Origin: Natrinema mahii
Lineage (GTDB): Archaea > Halobacteriota > Halobacteria > Halobacteriales > Natrialbaceae
NCBI GenBank assembly: GCA_000690595.2
Contig: JHUT02000005.1
Span: forward strand, 61,254 to 125,253
Length of the DNA: 64,000 nt
Direction: 5' to 3'
Notes under the pieces: model-generated
What the model saw: only the letters and a program-made list of their open reading frames with translations
What the model was told of the DNA's origin: nothing
Database searches by the model: none
Part shown: positions 41,576 to 51,668 of the stretch, piece by piece
Layout of the letters: each line of letters begins with the position of its first letter
Position numbering within the stretch: the stretch's first letter is position 1
Position numbers and translations under genes: made by a program

Positions 41576-42913
41576 CTACAGTCCGCGCACCCACGTCGCG
41601 ACGTCGTCGACGACCGCTTCGTCGACGTTGTTCCGAACGGCGTAGGCGACCGCCACCGGCTCGCCTTCGCCGGGCATGAACAGGTGATTGAGAGCCGCGT
41701 AGGTCTCGACGGTGGTCGCGCCCGCGAACGCGCCGTCCCACTGCTCGAGGGCGTCGGACGCGGACACCTGAAAGTCCCGTTCACCCTGACACAGCAGGAC
41801 CGGGACGTCGGTCTCGGCCGCGGTCTCGAGGTGATCGTAGCTGCCGATGCTGTCCCAGAACGCGCCGGGTTTGCCGAGGAGCCGCTCGGCGGGTTCGTAC
41901 TCGCCCGCTCGGACCCGGTCGATCTCGTCGCCCCAGGCCTCGTAGGTGGCCGTCAGGTCCGCCCACTCGTGGGTTCCGACCGAGGTCTTGTACTCGAGTT
42001 GCGAGAAGGTAAACTCCGGGTAGGGCCGCGCCGGCGCTGCGAGCCCGACGACGCCGGCCAGGTCCCCGTCTCGATTCGCGATTCGCGGGGCGGCCCGGCC
42101 GCCGAGTCCGTGGCCGGCGACGACGATCCGATCCGGATCGACGCCGTCGACGTTCCGGAGTCGCTCGATCGCGACCGCGGCGTCGTCGACGGTGACGCGA
42201 TCGAGGGTGTACGCCTCGGGCGCGACCTCACAGGCCGGGACGCGCTTGTCGTAGCGCAGCGTCGCGACGCCCTCGGTCGCGAGCCCCTCGGCCAGATCGG
42301 CGAACGTTTTGGTCCCGCCGCGGGGGGTATCGGCCGTCATCGGGCCGTCGTCGTGGACGAGGACGACCCCCGGAACGCCGTCGCCCTCTGCGGGCGTCGT
42401 CACCGTCCCCGGAAGCGAGCAGTCGGGCACCGAGAGGGTCACCGACCGCGTCGTTATCGCGTCCGGATCGACGTACGACGGCCGCTCGTACTCGTCGCTC
42501 AGCCCGTAGTTTCGCACCCGCGACTCGCCGTCGACGACGACGGTACAGTCGTGATCGCCGCGTTCGAACGCCGCGGTCACCTCGACCGCTCGCAGCTGCT
42601 GGCCCTCCGTCACCGACGTCCCGCGGATCTCCTCGAACGAACCGCCGGTCGTCGTCAGCGCCAGCCAGAGCCGCTCGAGGCGGCCGGGGTCGCCGTATCT
42701 CGAGCGCTGGTCCGACCGGAACCGCTCGCTCGCGCGCTCGAACCGCTCGTTCGCGAGGTCCTCGACGAGCGCCGTCGCGACGTCGGTCGCGGCCGCCGGC
42801 TCGTCCCCGTCGTCGCCGCTCGTTTCGTCGGTGAGGAAGCCAGCACAGCCGGCCACCGCCGACGCTGTCGCAGTCGATACCGCCGCCAGTACGGTCCGCC
42901 GTCGGGGTGCCAT
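41576..42913 (-). CDS. Lipoprotein DUF3887-alpha/beta hydrolase lacking the nucleophile serine
   Basis: A 445-residue exported protein with a Tat-like start (APRRRTVLAAV), lipobox ending AVAGC at residue 23, a DUF3887-like domain (about 45-130) and an alpha/beta hydrolase fold (about 165-445). LVHDDGPMTADTPRGGTKTF is the oxyanion region. The nucleophile elbow reads VVAGHGLGGRAAPR: GHGLG instead of GHSLG, codon GGA. The later acid (LLCQGERDFQV) and His (ALNHLFMPGEGEP) are still present. It is probably catalytically inactive as a serine hydrolase, or recently inactivated. The start at 42913 is used. Confidence 0.85.
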   Translation of the reverse strand: MAPRRRTVLAAVSTATASAVAGCAGFLTDETSGDDGDEPAAATDVATALVEDLANERFERASERFRSDQRSRYGDPGRLERLWLALTTTGGSFEEIRGTSVTEGQQLRAVEVTAAFERGDHDCTVVVDGESRVRNYGLSDEYERPSYVDPDAITTRSVTLSVPDCSLPGTVTTPAEGDGVPGVVLVHDDGPMTADTPRGGTKTFADLAEGLATEGVATLRYDKRVPACEVAPEAYTLDRVTVDDAAVAIERLRNVDGVDPDRIVVAGHGLGGRAAPRIANRDGDLAGVVGLAAPARPYPEFTFSQLEYKTSVGTHEWADLTATYEAWGDEIDRVRAGEYEPAERLLGKPGAFWDSIGSYDHLETAAETDVPVLLCQGERDFQVSASDALEQWDGAFAGATTVETYAALNHLFMPGEGEPVAVAYAVRNNVDEAVVDDVATWVRGL

Positions 42914-42987
42914 CGATACCGAACCGACCACGGTCCGTCGGATAAGCACACTGTCGATTCTCCGTGACTGTAACGGACCCCGAGGGT

Positions 42988-44430
42988 TCAGTCGTCGCCC
43001 GGCTCCTCGAGGAGGGCGCCCTCGTGATCGGCCATCGGCGGCAGGTCGCCCGATCGGTGGGTTCCCACGGGCGGGCGGTTGACCTCGGCGGCCGGCGAGG
43101 TCTCGAGGTCGGTCCCGTCCTCGCCCTCGATGGCTTCCATCTCGCCGTCCTCGCGAGCGTCCTGATCGATCCGCATCGAGCAGAACTCAGCGCCGCACAT
43201 CGAGCAGAATCGAGCCTCCTTGTAGTTGTCCCCGGGCAGGGTCTGATCGTGGAAGGATCGGGCCCGATCGGGATCGAGCGCGAGGTCGAACTGCTCGCGC
43301 CAGTCGAACGCGTAGCGCGCCTCCGAGAGCGCGTCGTCCCAGTCGCGCGCGCCCGGCCGTTCGTTCCCCACGTCGGCGGCGTGGGCGGCGATCCGATAGG
43401 CCGCGAGGCCGTCGCGAACGTCTTCCTCCTCGGGGAGCCCGAGGTGTTCTTTGGGTGTGACATAACACAGCATCGCCGCCCCCGCTTGCGCGGCCATGGC
43501 GGCACCGATGGCGCTGGTGATGTGGTCGTAGCCCGGCGCGACGTCGGTCACCAGCGGCCCGAGGACGTAGAAGGGCGCGCCGTCACAGACCTCCTGCTGG
43601 CGCTTGACGTTCTCCGCTACCTTGTGCATCGGGACGTGGCCCGGCCCTTCGACCATCACCTGCACGCCGTGGTCCCAGCCGACGCGGGTCAGTTCGCCCA
43701 GCGTGTCGAGTTCGGCGTACTGGGCCTCGTCGCAGGCGTCCGCCAGCGACCCCGGACGGAGGCTGTCGCCGAGGCTGAACGTGACATCGTGTTCGGCAAA
43801 GATCTCGCAGATCTCGGGGAAGACCTGATACAGCGGGTTCTGCTCGCCGTGTTCCTCCATCCACTTGGCCATGATCGACCCGCCCCGCGAGACGATGCCG
43901 GTCTTGCGGCCGTCGGTCAACGGCAAGTGTTCGGCAAGAATGCCCGCGTGGATCGTCATGTAGTCGACACCCTGCTCGGCCTGTTTTTCGATGATCTCGA
44001 GCAGCAAGTCCGTCGTCATGGCCTCGGGGCTGCCCGCTTGCTTGACCGCCTCGTACAGCGGCACCGTCCCGATCGGCACGGGCGAGTGCTCGACGTGCGC
44101 CTCGCGGATCTCGTCGAGATCGCTTCCGGTGCCCAGGTCCATCACCGTGTCCGCGCCGTAGTGGACCGCGGTGTGGAGCTTTGCGAGTTCCGTCTCGAGG
44201 TCGCTGGTCGTCTCGCTGTTGCCGATGTTGGCGTTGACCTTGGTCGCGAACTCGCGACCGATGATCATCGGATCGAGGGCGTCGTGGTGTCGGTTGGCCG
44301 GGACGACGGCCTGTCCCGCGGCGACCTGCTGGCGGACGTACTCCGGATCGCGGTTCTCCCGTTCGGCGACCCGTTCCATCTCGGGCGTGACCGTCCCGTC
44401 GCGGGCGGCCTGAAGCTGCGTCTGCGGCAT
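42988..44430 (-). CDS. thiC: Phosphomethylpyrimidine synthase ThiC
   Basis: A 480-residue radical-SAM-type enzyme converting aminoimidazole ribotide to HMP-phosphate for thiamine. The C-terminal iron-sulfur motif is [12 protein letters not shown], near residue 420. Other family blocks: [43 protein letters not shown] and [11 protein letters not shown]. The length is typical of archaeal ThiC. It is leaderless, with a TATA box centred 28 nt upstream. No TPP riboswitch was seen in the short upstream region, in line with protein-based thiamine control (ThiR) in haloarchaea. Confidence 0.95.
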   Translation of the reverse strand: MPQTQLQAARDGTVTPEMERVAERENRDPEYVRQQVAAGQAVVPANRHHDALDPMIIGREFATKVNANIGNSETTSDLETELAKLHTAVHYGADTVMDLGTGSDLDEIREAHVEHSPVPIGTVPLYEAVKQAGSPEAMTTDLLLEIIEKQAEQGVDYMTIHAGILAEHLPLTDGRKTGIVSRGGSIMAKWMEEHGEQNPLYQVFPEICEIFAEHDVTFSLGDSLRPGSLADACDEAQYAELDTLGELTRVGWDHGVQVMVEGPGHVPMHKVAENVKRQQEVCDGAPFYVLGPLVTDVAPGYDHITSAIGAAMAAQAGAAMLCYVTPKEHLGLPEEEDVRDGLAAYRIAAHAADVGNERPGARDWDDALSEARYAFDWREQFDLALDPDRARSFHDQTLPGDNYKEARFCSMCGAEFCSMRIDQDAREDGEMEAIEGEDGTDLETSPAAEVNRPPVGTHRSGDLPPMADHEGALLEEPGDD

Positions 44431-44452
44431 CGATAACTAGGTTGTACTACTG

Positions 44453-44464
44453 GATTATAAAACT
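44453..44464 (-). promoter_or_regulatory. TATA box of thiC
   Basis: The minus strand reads AGTTTTATAATC, centred 28 nt before the ATG. The transcript should have almost no leader, so there is no room for a riboswitch. Confidence 0.6.
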
Positions 44465-44658
44465 CTCCCGGTCCCGACGGGTCGGTGCGGTCGTCCGTCG
44501 CCCACCGCTCGCTGAGGGCCGCCCCCGTCGCGTTCCTCGATCCGCTCGATGCTCGCGCGGGTCCCGGTCACGGGGTCGCAGTTCCGCGATCGGGTATGGA
44601 ACCGGTTTCAGCCGACTTAAGGGGCGCGGGCTCGAGGGGTCGCGTAGGTGGCCACCAA

Positions 44659-45354
44659 ATGTCCGACCTACCGGACGACTTCGACTGTACGATAACCAAC
44701 TGGGAGTACATCTACGGGCTGTGTCGGGACGTCGCCGACGACGTCCGCGACGACGAGTTCGAGCCCGACGTGGTCGTCGCGCTGGCTCGCGGCGGCTGGT
44801 TCGCGGGCCGGTGTCTCTGTGACTTCCTCGGGCTCGACGACCTGACGAGCCTGAAGATGGAACACTACGTCGGTGCCGCCGAGAAGTCCGACGAGCCGAG
44901 CGTCCGCTACCCGATGCCCGAAGGCAGCGTCGAGGGCAAGGACGTGCTGATCATCGACGACATCGCCGACACCGGCGGTTCGATCAGTCGCGCCTACGAG
45001 TACGTCGACGACCGCGACGCCGGCGAGGTCCGCACCGCGACACTGCAGTTGCTCGGCACCAGCGAGTTCCAACCGGACTACGTTGGCGAACGCCTAGAGG
45101 AGTGGACCTGGGTCGTCTACCCGTGGAACTTCATCGAGGACATGGTCGATCTGATCGCCGGCGCCATGGAGGCCAGCGACCGCGAGACGTTCACGGACGA
45201 GGAGATCCGCCGCGCGCTGACCGACCACCACGGTATCGAACGCATCGAGATGGAGATCGCCCAGCCCGACCGCCTGCCCGAGGTCCTCGCCGAGATGGAA
45301 CGCCGCGAGGTCCTCGAGTCGGTCGGCGACGGCCAGTGGGCGCTGGCCGAGTAA
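44659..45354 (+). CDS. Phosphoribosyltransferase (Gpt/xanthine-type PRTase family)
   Basis: A 231-residue PRTase. The PRPP-binding motif VLIIDDIADTGGS is near residue 100, and the N-terminal VVVALARGGWFAGR loop binds pyrophosphate. The C-terminal region (EEIRRALTDHHGIERIEME) is an added helical domain. It likely salvages a purine base, xanthine or guanine being the best guess, but the base specificity is not evident. The ATG at 44659 fits the family; the upstream frame crosses the thiC promoter. It converges on the MATE transporter gene with an 11-nt gap. Confidence 0.85.
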   Translation: MSDLPDDFDCTITNWEYIYGLCRDVADDVRDDEFEPDVVVALARGGWFAGRCLCDFLGLDDLTSLKMEHYVGAAEKSDEPSVRYPMPEGSVEGKDVLIIDDIADTGGSISRAYEYVDDRDAGEVRTATLQLLGTSEFQPDYVGERLEEWTWVVYPWNFIEDMVDLIAGAMEASDRETFTDEEIRRALTDHHGIERIEMEIAQPDRLPEVLAEMERREVLESVGDGQWALAE

Positions 45355-45364
45355 CGCCCTCGAT

Positions 45365-46801
45365 TCACTCCGCGGCCGATTCCGAATCGGCCGGCCGCTC
45401 CGTCCCGTCCTCGCGGTCGACGAGCGACGTTTTCCAGGTCCCGCGAGCGAACCACGCGACGGCCGCGAGCGCGCCGACGATGTCGCCGACGAGGATCCCG
45501 GTCCAGACGCCGGTCGGCCCCCAGTCGGCGACGAAGACCAGATAGCAGGTGACCGGAACGCGCACCAGCCACAGCCCGATCACCGCGAAGGCGAGTGCCG
45601 TCTTCGTGTTGCCGGCCCCGCGGAACGCCCCCTGAACGACCTGCAACACGCCCATGAACGCGAAGCCGACCGCGGCGACCCGCAGGTAGGCCACGCCGTA
45701 ATCGATCGTCGCGGCCGCTCCCGCCGCGTCGGCCGTGACGAACACCGAGACGAACGGCCGCGGGAAGGCCACCGCGAGGGCGCTCGCGGCGAGCATCACG
45801 GCCGCGATCACCCCCGCCGCGAGCCGGACCGCCCGCGCCGCGCGGTCGGGTTCGCCCGCGCCGAGGTTCTGACCGACGATCGTGTCCGTCGCCTGCCCGA
45901 GCCCCAGCGCCGGCAGGAAGGCAAGCGAGATCAGCCGGTTGCCCAGCCCGTAGGCCGCGACGACCGCCGGCGGGAAGGTCACGACGACCGCCGTCATCGC
46001 GACCAGCGCCAGCGCGGTCATCGACTGCTCGAGGGCCGTCGGCACGCCCAGTCGCGTGATCTTCGCGACGTACTCCCGGCGCGGCCGGAGGTGGGCCAAC
46101 TCGACGTCGGGCCCCACGGGAGTGTAGTACAGCAGGTAGAAGCCGATTCCCGTCGCGAGGCCCCGCGAGACCAGCGTCGCGACCGCCGCGCCGACCACCT
46201 CGAGGCGGGGAAGCGGGCCGACGCCGAAGATCAGCAGGGGATCGAGCGCGAGGTTGATCACGACGCTGACGAGCATGACGCGCATCGGGACGCGGGTGCT
46301 GCCGTGGCCCCGCATGAGCGCGACGAAGACGAAGAAGCCAAAGAGGAAGGGGAGCCCGAGGAAAAACACCCGCAGGTAGTCGGCGGCCAGCGGCAGGATC
46401 ACGGCCCGCGTCTCGGCGTCGGCGGGCAGCGCCGCGAGCATCGGCCCGGTCGCGAAAAAGCCGAGCGCGCTCAGGCCGACGGCGACCAGCGAGACGAACG
46501 AGAGCGTCTGGCCGGCGATCAGTCCCGTCTCGTCGCTTTTCGCCCCGGTGTGCTGGGCGACCAGGATCGCGCCGGCGGTCGTGAACCCGCTGCCGACTGC
46601 GATCAACAGAAAGAGGAGGGGGAAAGCGAGGCTCACCGCCCCGACTGCCGCCGGGGAGAGCGCGCCCAGCCAGAAGGTGTCGCCGACGTTGTAGGCGACC
46701 TGCAGGAGTTGGATGACGACCAGCGGCCACGCCAGCCGGACCATCGGCCGGACGAGGGGCCCCTCCGTGAGCGTCCCGTCGGTCGACCCCTCGAGTGCCA
46801 T
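45365..46801 (-). CDS. MATE-family multidrug/metabolite exporter
   Basis: A 478-residue membrane transporter with 12 hydrophobic segments in two halves, of the DinF/NorM type. N-terminal RPMVRLAWPLVVIQLLQVAYN and GQALS-like motifs are typical, and VPTALEQSMTALALVAM starts the second half. It probably exports organic cations or drugs using Na+ or H+. Length and topology are complete. No regulator adjacent. Confidence 0.9.
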   Translation of the reverse strand: MALEGSTDGTLTEGPLVRPMVRLAWPLVVIQLLQVAYNVGDTFWLGALSPAAVGAVSLAFPLLFLLIAVGSGFTTAGAILVAQHTGAKSDETGLIAGQTLSFVSLVAVGLSALGFFATGPMLAALPADAETRAVILPLAADYLRVFFLGLPFLFGFFVFVALMRGHGSTRVPMRVMLVSVVINLALDPLLIFGVGPLPRLEVVGAAVATLVSRGLATGIGFYLLYYTPVGPDVELAHLRPRREYVAKITRLGVPTALEQSMTALALVAMTAVVVTFPPAVVAAYGLGNRLISLAFLPALGLGQATDTIVGQNLGAGEPDRAARAVRLAAGVIAAVMLAASALAVAFPRPFVSVFVTADAAGAAATIDYGVAYLRVAAVGFAFMGVLQVVQGAFRGAGNTKTALAFAVIGLWLVRVPVTCYLVFVADWGPTGVWTGILVGDIVGALAAVAWFARGTWKTSLVDREDGTERPADSESAAE

Positions 46802-46967
46802 ACTCGACCCCTCTCGGCGGCCCCACTTGGGCTCTCCTGAGATGTGATACCGACGGCCACTGACACCGGCACCTCCGAGACGCGGACGGCGAGGTCACGC
46901 TCGAGGCGGTCCGCGAGAGCGCCGCGGCGGAGCGGGTGTATTCGGATCGTCTCGATCCGACCGACGC

Positions 46968-48011
46968 TCAGTCCGCGATCGCCTCGCTCGCGTCCGCTTC
47001 CACCGCGGCCTCCTTGACCCAGAGGTCGCCGAACAGGTCGTCCTGCTCGAGGGTCACCCGACCGCGATGGGCCAGAAAGAGCAGCGCCAGATAGCTCATC
47101 ACGCGCGAGCCGCCGACCGAATCGATCTCGGCGAACAGCACCTCCTCGCGCCCGTTCTCGTAGTGGGTCTCGAGTTCGCCCTCGACGTCGTCGATGACCG
47201 CCTCGATGTCCTCCTCGTGGGTGGTGTGGGTGACGTCGTCGCTGGTCGGCTCGTCGTCGACCCGGAAATCGTCACCCGAGCGGTAGTCCAGTTCCTGCAC
47301 GCCGCGGTCGTACCCCGACGGCGAGTCGCTGGTGTCGTAACTGCGCGACTCCTTCCACCAGGTGTCCCGCTCGGCGGTCCGGAGCTCCCGGACGAGTTCG
47401 TCCAGCGTCTCCGGCTTCCCGCGGGCGTGTTTGCGCTCGAGGCGCCGTTCCATCTCCGCCTCGAGGCTCTCGACGGGGTCGAAGTCCGGCGGGTGGTCCG
47501 CCTCGCTATCGGCGTCCATCGCGGGGTCGTCGGCGAACGGCGCTTCCCACGGCGGGAGTTCCTCCTCCTCGGGCTCGTCGGTCGCGAACAGTTCGTCGCT
47601 TTTCATCCGTAAGAGGACGCTCGCGTAGAACAGCGCCCGGCCCGACGTCCGGAGGTCGGCGTCCTCGATCGCCTCGAGGAACTTGTCGGTGACCCGGACG
47701 ACGTCGATGTCCCATGGATCGATCTCGCCCTCCTCGGCCAACTGGACCAGCAGTTCGACGGGTTCGACCTCCTCGTCGCTTCCGGCCCCGTCGGAACCAG
47801 CGGCGACGTCTGCGTCCACCTCGTCCTCGGCGAACTCGAGGACGGCGTCGCCGGTCCCGGGTGCCGGGGTTCCGTCGTCGTCCCCGCTCGAGTCCGCGTC
47901 GCCGGGCCGCTCCCGGTCCTCGTGGCCCGCGATGTCGAGGGGGATCTCGTCGCCGCCGTCGGTGTAGAACGCGTCGCGATCGGCGTCGTCGCTTCGCGAC
48001 TCACTAGTCAC
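46968..48011 (-). CDS. scpA: Segregation and condensation protein ScpA (kleisin)
   Basis: A 347-residue kleisin that bridges the SMC heads. A long acidic disordered N-terminus (to about 75) precedes the conserved VELLVQLAEEGEIDPWDIDVVRVTDKFLEAI block, here named in parts, and RALFYASVLLRMKSDELF. The C-terminal winged helix includes SRVMSYLALLFLAHRGRVTLEQDDLFGDLWV in parts. The start is GTG at 48009-48011 and overlaps the smc stop by 8 nt, so translation is coupled. ScpB is absent nearby, as common in archaea. Confidence 0.9.
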   Translation of the reverse strand: MTSESRSDDADRDAFYTDGGDEIPLDIAGHEDRERPGDADSSGDDDGTPAPGTGDAVLEFAEDEVDADVAAGSDGAGSDEEVEPVELLVQLAEEGEIDPWDIDVVRVTDKFLEAIEDADLRTSGRALFYASVLLRMKSDELFATDEPEEEELPPWEAPFADDPAMDADSEADHPPDFDPVESLEAEMERRLERKHARGKPETLDELVRELRTAERDTWWKESRSYDTSDSPSGYDRGVQELDYRSGDDFRVDDEPTSDDVTHTTHEEDIEAVIDDVEGELETHYENGREEVLFAEIDSVGGSRVMSYLALLFLAHRGRVTLEQDDLFGDLWVKEAAVEADASEAIAD

Positions 48012-51000
48012 TCACGGGCACCTCCTCACCGCCGTCGCCGCCGTCGCTGAGATCGATCCCGGTCACCGCGCTGACGTTGTCCTGTTGCATCGTCACGCCG
48101 ATGGCCCGCTCGGAGCGATCGAGCATGGCCGAGCGGTGGGAAACGACGACGAACTGGGCCTCGCCGGCCAGTTCCTCGACCATCTCGCCGACCCGCTCGG
48201 CGTTGACCGCGTCGAGGAAGGCGTCGATCTCGTCTAACGCGTAGAAGGGGGCGGGGTTGTGTCGCTGGATCGCGAAGATGAAGGCCAGCGCCGTCAGCGA
48301 CTTCTCACCGCCGGACATCGCGTCCAGTCGCTGGATGGGCTTGTCGCCCGGCTGGGCCTTCATCGTCAGTCCGCCGTCGAAGGGATCGTCCTCGTTCTCG
48401 AGATGGAGGCTCCCGGTGCCCTCCGAGAGCTGCTCGAAGATCTCGGTGAAGTGGCCGGCGATCCCCTCGTAGGCGTCCATGAACGTCCGTTTCTTCTGGG
48501 TCTCGTACTGTTCGATCCGGTCGCGGATGCCGTCGGCCTCCTCGACCAGCGTCTCCCTGCCCGCCTCGAGGTCGTCGAGATCGTCCCTGACCTCGTCGTA
48601 CTCCTCGATCGCGAGCATGTTGACCGGCTCCATCGCGTCCATGTCGGCCTGCAACAACTCGATGGTCTCGAGGACGGTCTCGTGATCGGGCACGTCCTCG
48701 GGGTCGTAGTCGCCGACCGCCGATTCCAGCGACTCGATCTCCCACTCGAGGCTGTCGGCCCGCTCGCGGGCGTCCTCGAGCTTGCTCTCGACGGTGTTGA
48801 CCCGGTCCTGTTGTTTGTCCCGTTCGGTCCGCGCTTCCGAGAGCTCCTCCTTCAGGTCGCTGCGATCGGCTTTCAGCTCCGTCAGCTCCTCCTCGAGTTC
48901 CGCGACGGCCGCGCGTTTGGCCTCGAGCTCCTCGCGCTTGCCCTCGATGTCGGCCTCGTACTCCTCGATTCGCTCCTCGTGGTCGGCCTTGCGGTTCTGG
49001 GCCGCCTCGATGTCGTCGTGGCGGTCCTCGATGGCGTCCTCGGCGTACTCCTTCTCGAGGGCGAGTTCGTTGATCTCGCTGTCGATCTCGGCGATGCGGT
49101 CCTCGCGCTCGTCGATCTCGGCCTCGAGGGCCTCGATCCGATCGGTCAGTTCGGGGATCTTCGAGTCCGCGAGTTCGGCCTCGAGGTCGTCGATCTCCGC
49201 TTCGATCGCCTCGATTTCGGCCGTCTGCTCGTCGATCTCCGCGGAGATCTCGTTCATCCGCTCGTCGACCGACTCCCGCTCCGCTCGCAGCTCTTCGAGT
49301 TCGCTCTCGAGGTCGTCGATCTCGCTCTCGACGCGCTCGCGTTTCTCGTCGAGGCCCTCGAGTTCGGCCTCGATCGAGCGCACCTCGTCGGCGGCGTCGG
49401 TCTTGCGGTCGCGGGCGTCGTCGAGTCGTTCCTCGACGCCGCGCAGTTCCTCGCGCAGTTCCTCGCGTTCCTCCTGGAGTTCCGTGATCCGTTTGGCGAC
49501 GCGCTCGAGTTGGCCCTCGCCGCCGCCGGTAAAGGAGTACCGGGAGCCGCCGCCGGAGCCGCCGGTCATCGCGCCGCTTTTCTCGACCAAGTCGCCGTCG
49601 ACGGTGACCATCCGGTAGTCGCCCATATAGGAGCGGGCGGTCTCGATGTCCTCGACGACCAGCGTGTCTCCGAGGACATACGAGAAGACGCCGGCATACT
49701 CCTCGTCGAAGTCGACGAGGTTGTACGCGAAGTCGACGACGCCCGGATCGCTGGGGGCGTTGGGCAGCCGACGCTGGCTCATGTCCGTCAGTGGCAGGAA
49801 CGTCGCCCGACCGGCGTTGCGCGATTTGAGGTGTTCGATACACTGCTGGCCGACGACGTCGTCGTCGACGACCACGTTCGCCAGCCGCCCGCCGGCGGCG
49901 GTCTCGCAGGCGACGGCGTACTCGCCGGGCACCGTGCCGAGTTGGGCGACTGCGCCGTGGACGCCGTTGATCCCCGAATTGAGGATCGTCGTCACCGCAC
50001 GGCCGAACGAGGAGTCACCGCTCTCGCCGGCCTTTGCCTCGAGTTCGGCGTACTCCTGCTGTTTGGCCTGAATGTCGTCGTCTAACTCGTCGAGGTCCGA
50101 CTGGAGCCGGCGTTTCTCGCCTTTCAGATCGTCGACGACGTCGGCGATGTTCGCCCGGTTCTGCTCGGCTTTCTCGAGTTCCCGCTCTAAGTCGGCCCGC
50201 TGGTTCTCGATCTCGGGCAGCGTCTCCTGCTTTTCCGCGATCGTCTCCTCGGTCTCCTCGATGGTGGTCGAGCGGCGCCGGGCCTCGTCGAGCAGGCGGT
50301 CCTGCTCGCGCTGGCGGTCGTTCTTCTCGGTTTTGGCCGCCTCGAGGTCGTCCTTGCGCTCGGCGAGATCGGCCTTGAGTTCGTCGAACTCGGTGTCGAC
50401 CGCGTCGATCTCGGCCTCGAGATCGTCGCGTTCGGCCTTGCGCTCTTGGATCTCGGTCTTGATCGATGCCTTCTCCAGTTTGTGTTCGCGGATCTCGGCC
50501 TCGAGGTCGTCGATCTGCTCTTGCTTGCGGTCGATCTCGACGAAGGCCTCGCGGCGGTCGGCCTCGGCGGCCTCGATCTCGGCCTCGCTGGACTCGATCT
50601 TGTCCTCGAGTCGCGAGATATCGCCTTTGAGCTCCTCGATCTCGCTTTTGATCCGCAGTTGTTCGTCCTCGCCTTTGCGCTCGATCTCGTCGTTGATGTC
50701 CGCGAGGTCCTCCTGGAGCCGGACGACTTTCCCCTCGCGTTCGTCGAGTTCGCGCTGCAGTTCCCGGAGTTCGTCCTCGCGGTCGTCGATCTCGCCCGCG
50801 ACCGACTCGAGTTCGTCGCGTTTCTCCTCGAGTTCGCTGGCTTTCTTGTAGCCCTCGTACTCCTCTTTCTCGCGGCGCAGGCGGCGATACCGCATCGCCT
50901 CGCGGCGCTCGTCGGCGAGTTGCTCGAGCCGGTCGCGTTTCTCCTCGATGCGGAGTTCGGCCTCGTCGATTCGTTCTTGGACCGTCTCGAGTTCCGCGAA

Positions 51001-51594
51001 GGCGTCTTCTTTCTTGGCGTCGAACTCGGCGACGCCCGCGATCTCGTCGATGATCTCCCGGCGGGCGTGGGGGGTCATGTTGATGATCTCGGTGACGTCG
51101 CCCTGCATGACGACGTTGTATCCCTCAGGGGTAATCCCGGCCTGGGCCAACAGGTCCTGAATGTCCGAGAGGTTGACCGAGCGGTCGTTGAGATAGTAGT
51201 AGGAGTAGTAGTTGTCCTCGGTCTCTTTGACCCGGCGACGGATGCGGATCTCGTCGACGTCGCCGACGTCCTCGCTGCCCGCGGCGTTGACGACCTGCGA
51301 GCGGGTCAGCGTCCCGTCGGCGTTGTCGAGGACGACCTCGACGGTCGCCTCCCGTGGGCCGCTGGAGTCGCCGTCGCCGTCCTCGTGGCCGGGGTTGTAG
51401 ATGAGGTCGGTCAGCTTCTCCGCGCGAATCCCACGCGTTCGAGCCAATCCGAGCGCGAACAACACGGCGTCGATGATGTTGGACTTGCCGGAGCCGTTGG
51501 GCCCGGTTACGACCGTGAAGTCCTCGTAGAACGGGATCTTCGTCTTTCGGCCGAAGCTCTTGAAATTATCGAGAACGATCGACTTGATGTACAT
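48004..51594 (-). CDS. smc: Chromosome segregation ATPase SMC
   Basis: An 1196-residue SMC protein organising the chromosome with ScpA. The N-terminal head has YIKSIVLDNFKSFG and Walker A GPNGSGKSNIIDA. Two coiled coils (about 165-505 and 670-1030) flank the hinge, with GVHGAVAQLGTV near 525 and MTGGSGGGSRYSF near 655. The C-terminal head carries the signature MSGGEKSLTALAF and Walker B YALDEIDAFLDA. The coiled coils are extremely Glu/Asp-rich. It is the first gene of an smc-scpA operon; a small coiled-coil gene lies 74 nt upstream. Confidence 0.96.
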   Translation of the reverse strand: MYIKSIVLDNFKSFGRKTKIPFYEDFTVVTGPNGSGKSNIIDAVLFALGLARTRGIRAEKLTDLIYNPGHEDGDGDSSGPREATVEVVLDNADGTLTRSQVVNAAGSEDVGDVDEIRIRRRVKETEDNYYSYYYLNDRSVNLSDIQDLLAQAGITPEGYNVVMQGDVTEIINMTPHARREIIDEIAGVAEFDAKKEDAFAELETVQERIDEAELRIEEKRDRLEQLADERREAMRYRRLRREKEEYEGYKKASELEEKRDELESVAGEIDDREDELRELQRELDEREGKVVRLQEDLADINDEIERKGEDEQLRIKSEIEELKGDISRLEDKIESSEAEIEAAEADRREAFVEIDRKQEQIDDLEAEIREHKLEKASIKTEIQERKAERDDLEAEIDAVDTEFDELKADLAERKDDLEAAKTEKNDRQREQDRLLDEARRRSTTIEETEETIAEKQETLPEIENQRADLERELEKAEQNRANIADVVDDLKGEKRRLQSDLDELDDDIQAKQQEYAELEAKAGESGDSSFGRAVTTILNSGINGVHGAVAQLGTVPGEYAVACETAAGGRLANVVVDDDVVGQQCIEHLKSRNAGRATFLPLTDMSQRRLPNAPSDPGVVDFAYNLVDFDEEYAGVFSYVLGDTLVVEDIETARSYMGDYRMVTVDGDLVEKSGAMTGGSGGGSRYSFTGGGEGQLERVAKRITELQEEREELREELRGVEERLDDARDRKTDAADEVRSIEAELEGLDEKRERVESEIDDLESELEELRAERESVDERMNEISAEIDEQTAEIEAIEAEIDDLEAELADSKIPELTDRIEALEAEIDEREDRIAEIDSEINELALEKEYAEDAIEDRHDDIEAAQNRKADHEERIEEYEADIEGKREELEAKRAAVAELEEELTELKADRSDLKEELSEARTERDKQQDRVNTVESKLEDARERADSLEWEIESLESAVGDYDPEDVPDHETVLETIELLQADMDAMEPVNMLAIEEYDEVRDDLDDLEAGRETLVEEADGIRDRIEQYETQKKRTFMDAYEGIAGHFTEIFEQLSEGTGSLHLENEDDPFDGGLTMKAQPGDKPIQRLDAMSGGEKSLTALAFIFAIQRHNPAPFYALDEIDAFLDAVNAERVGEMVEELAGEAQFVVVSHRSAMLDRSERAIGVTMQQDNVSAVTGIDLSDGGDGGEEVPVSD

Positions 51595-51668
51595 TCTTTG
51601 TCCGAGTCCTCCTCACGCACGCGGCCGCCGGAGGCCGCCGTGTCCCCCGATCGCGGCCGCCGCTGCAG

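Noticed and set aside
44431-44658. Possible TPP riboswitch before thiC
   Set aside because: The TATA box is 28 nt from the ATG, leaving no leader long enough.
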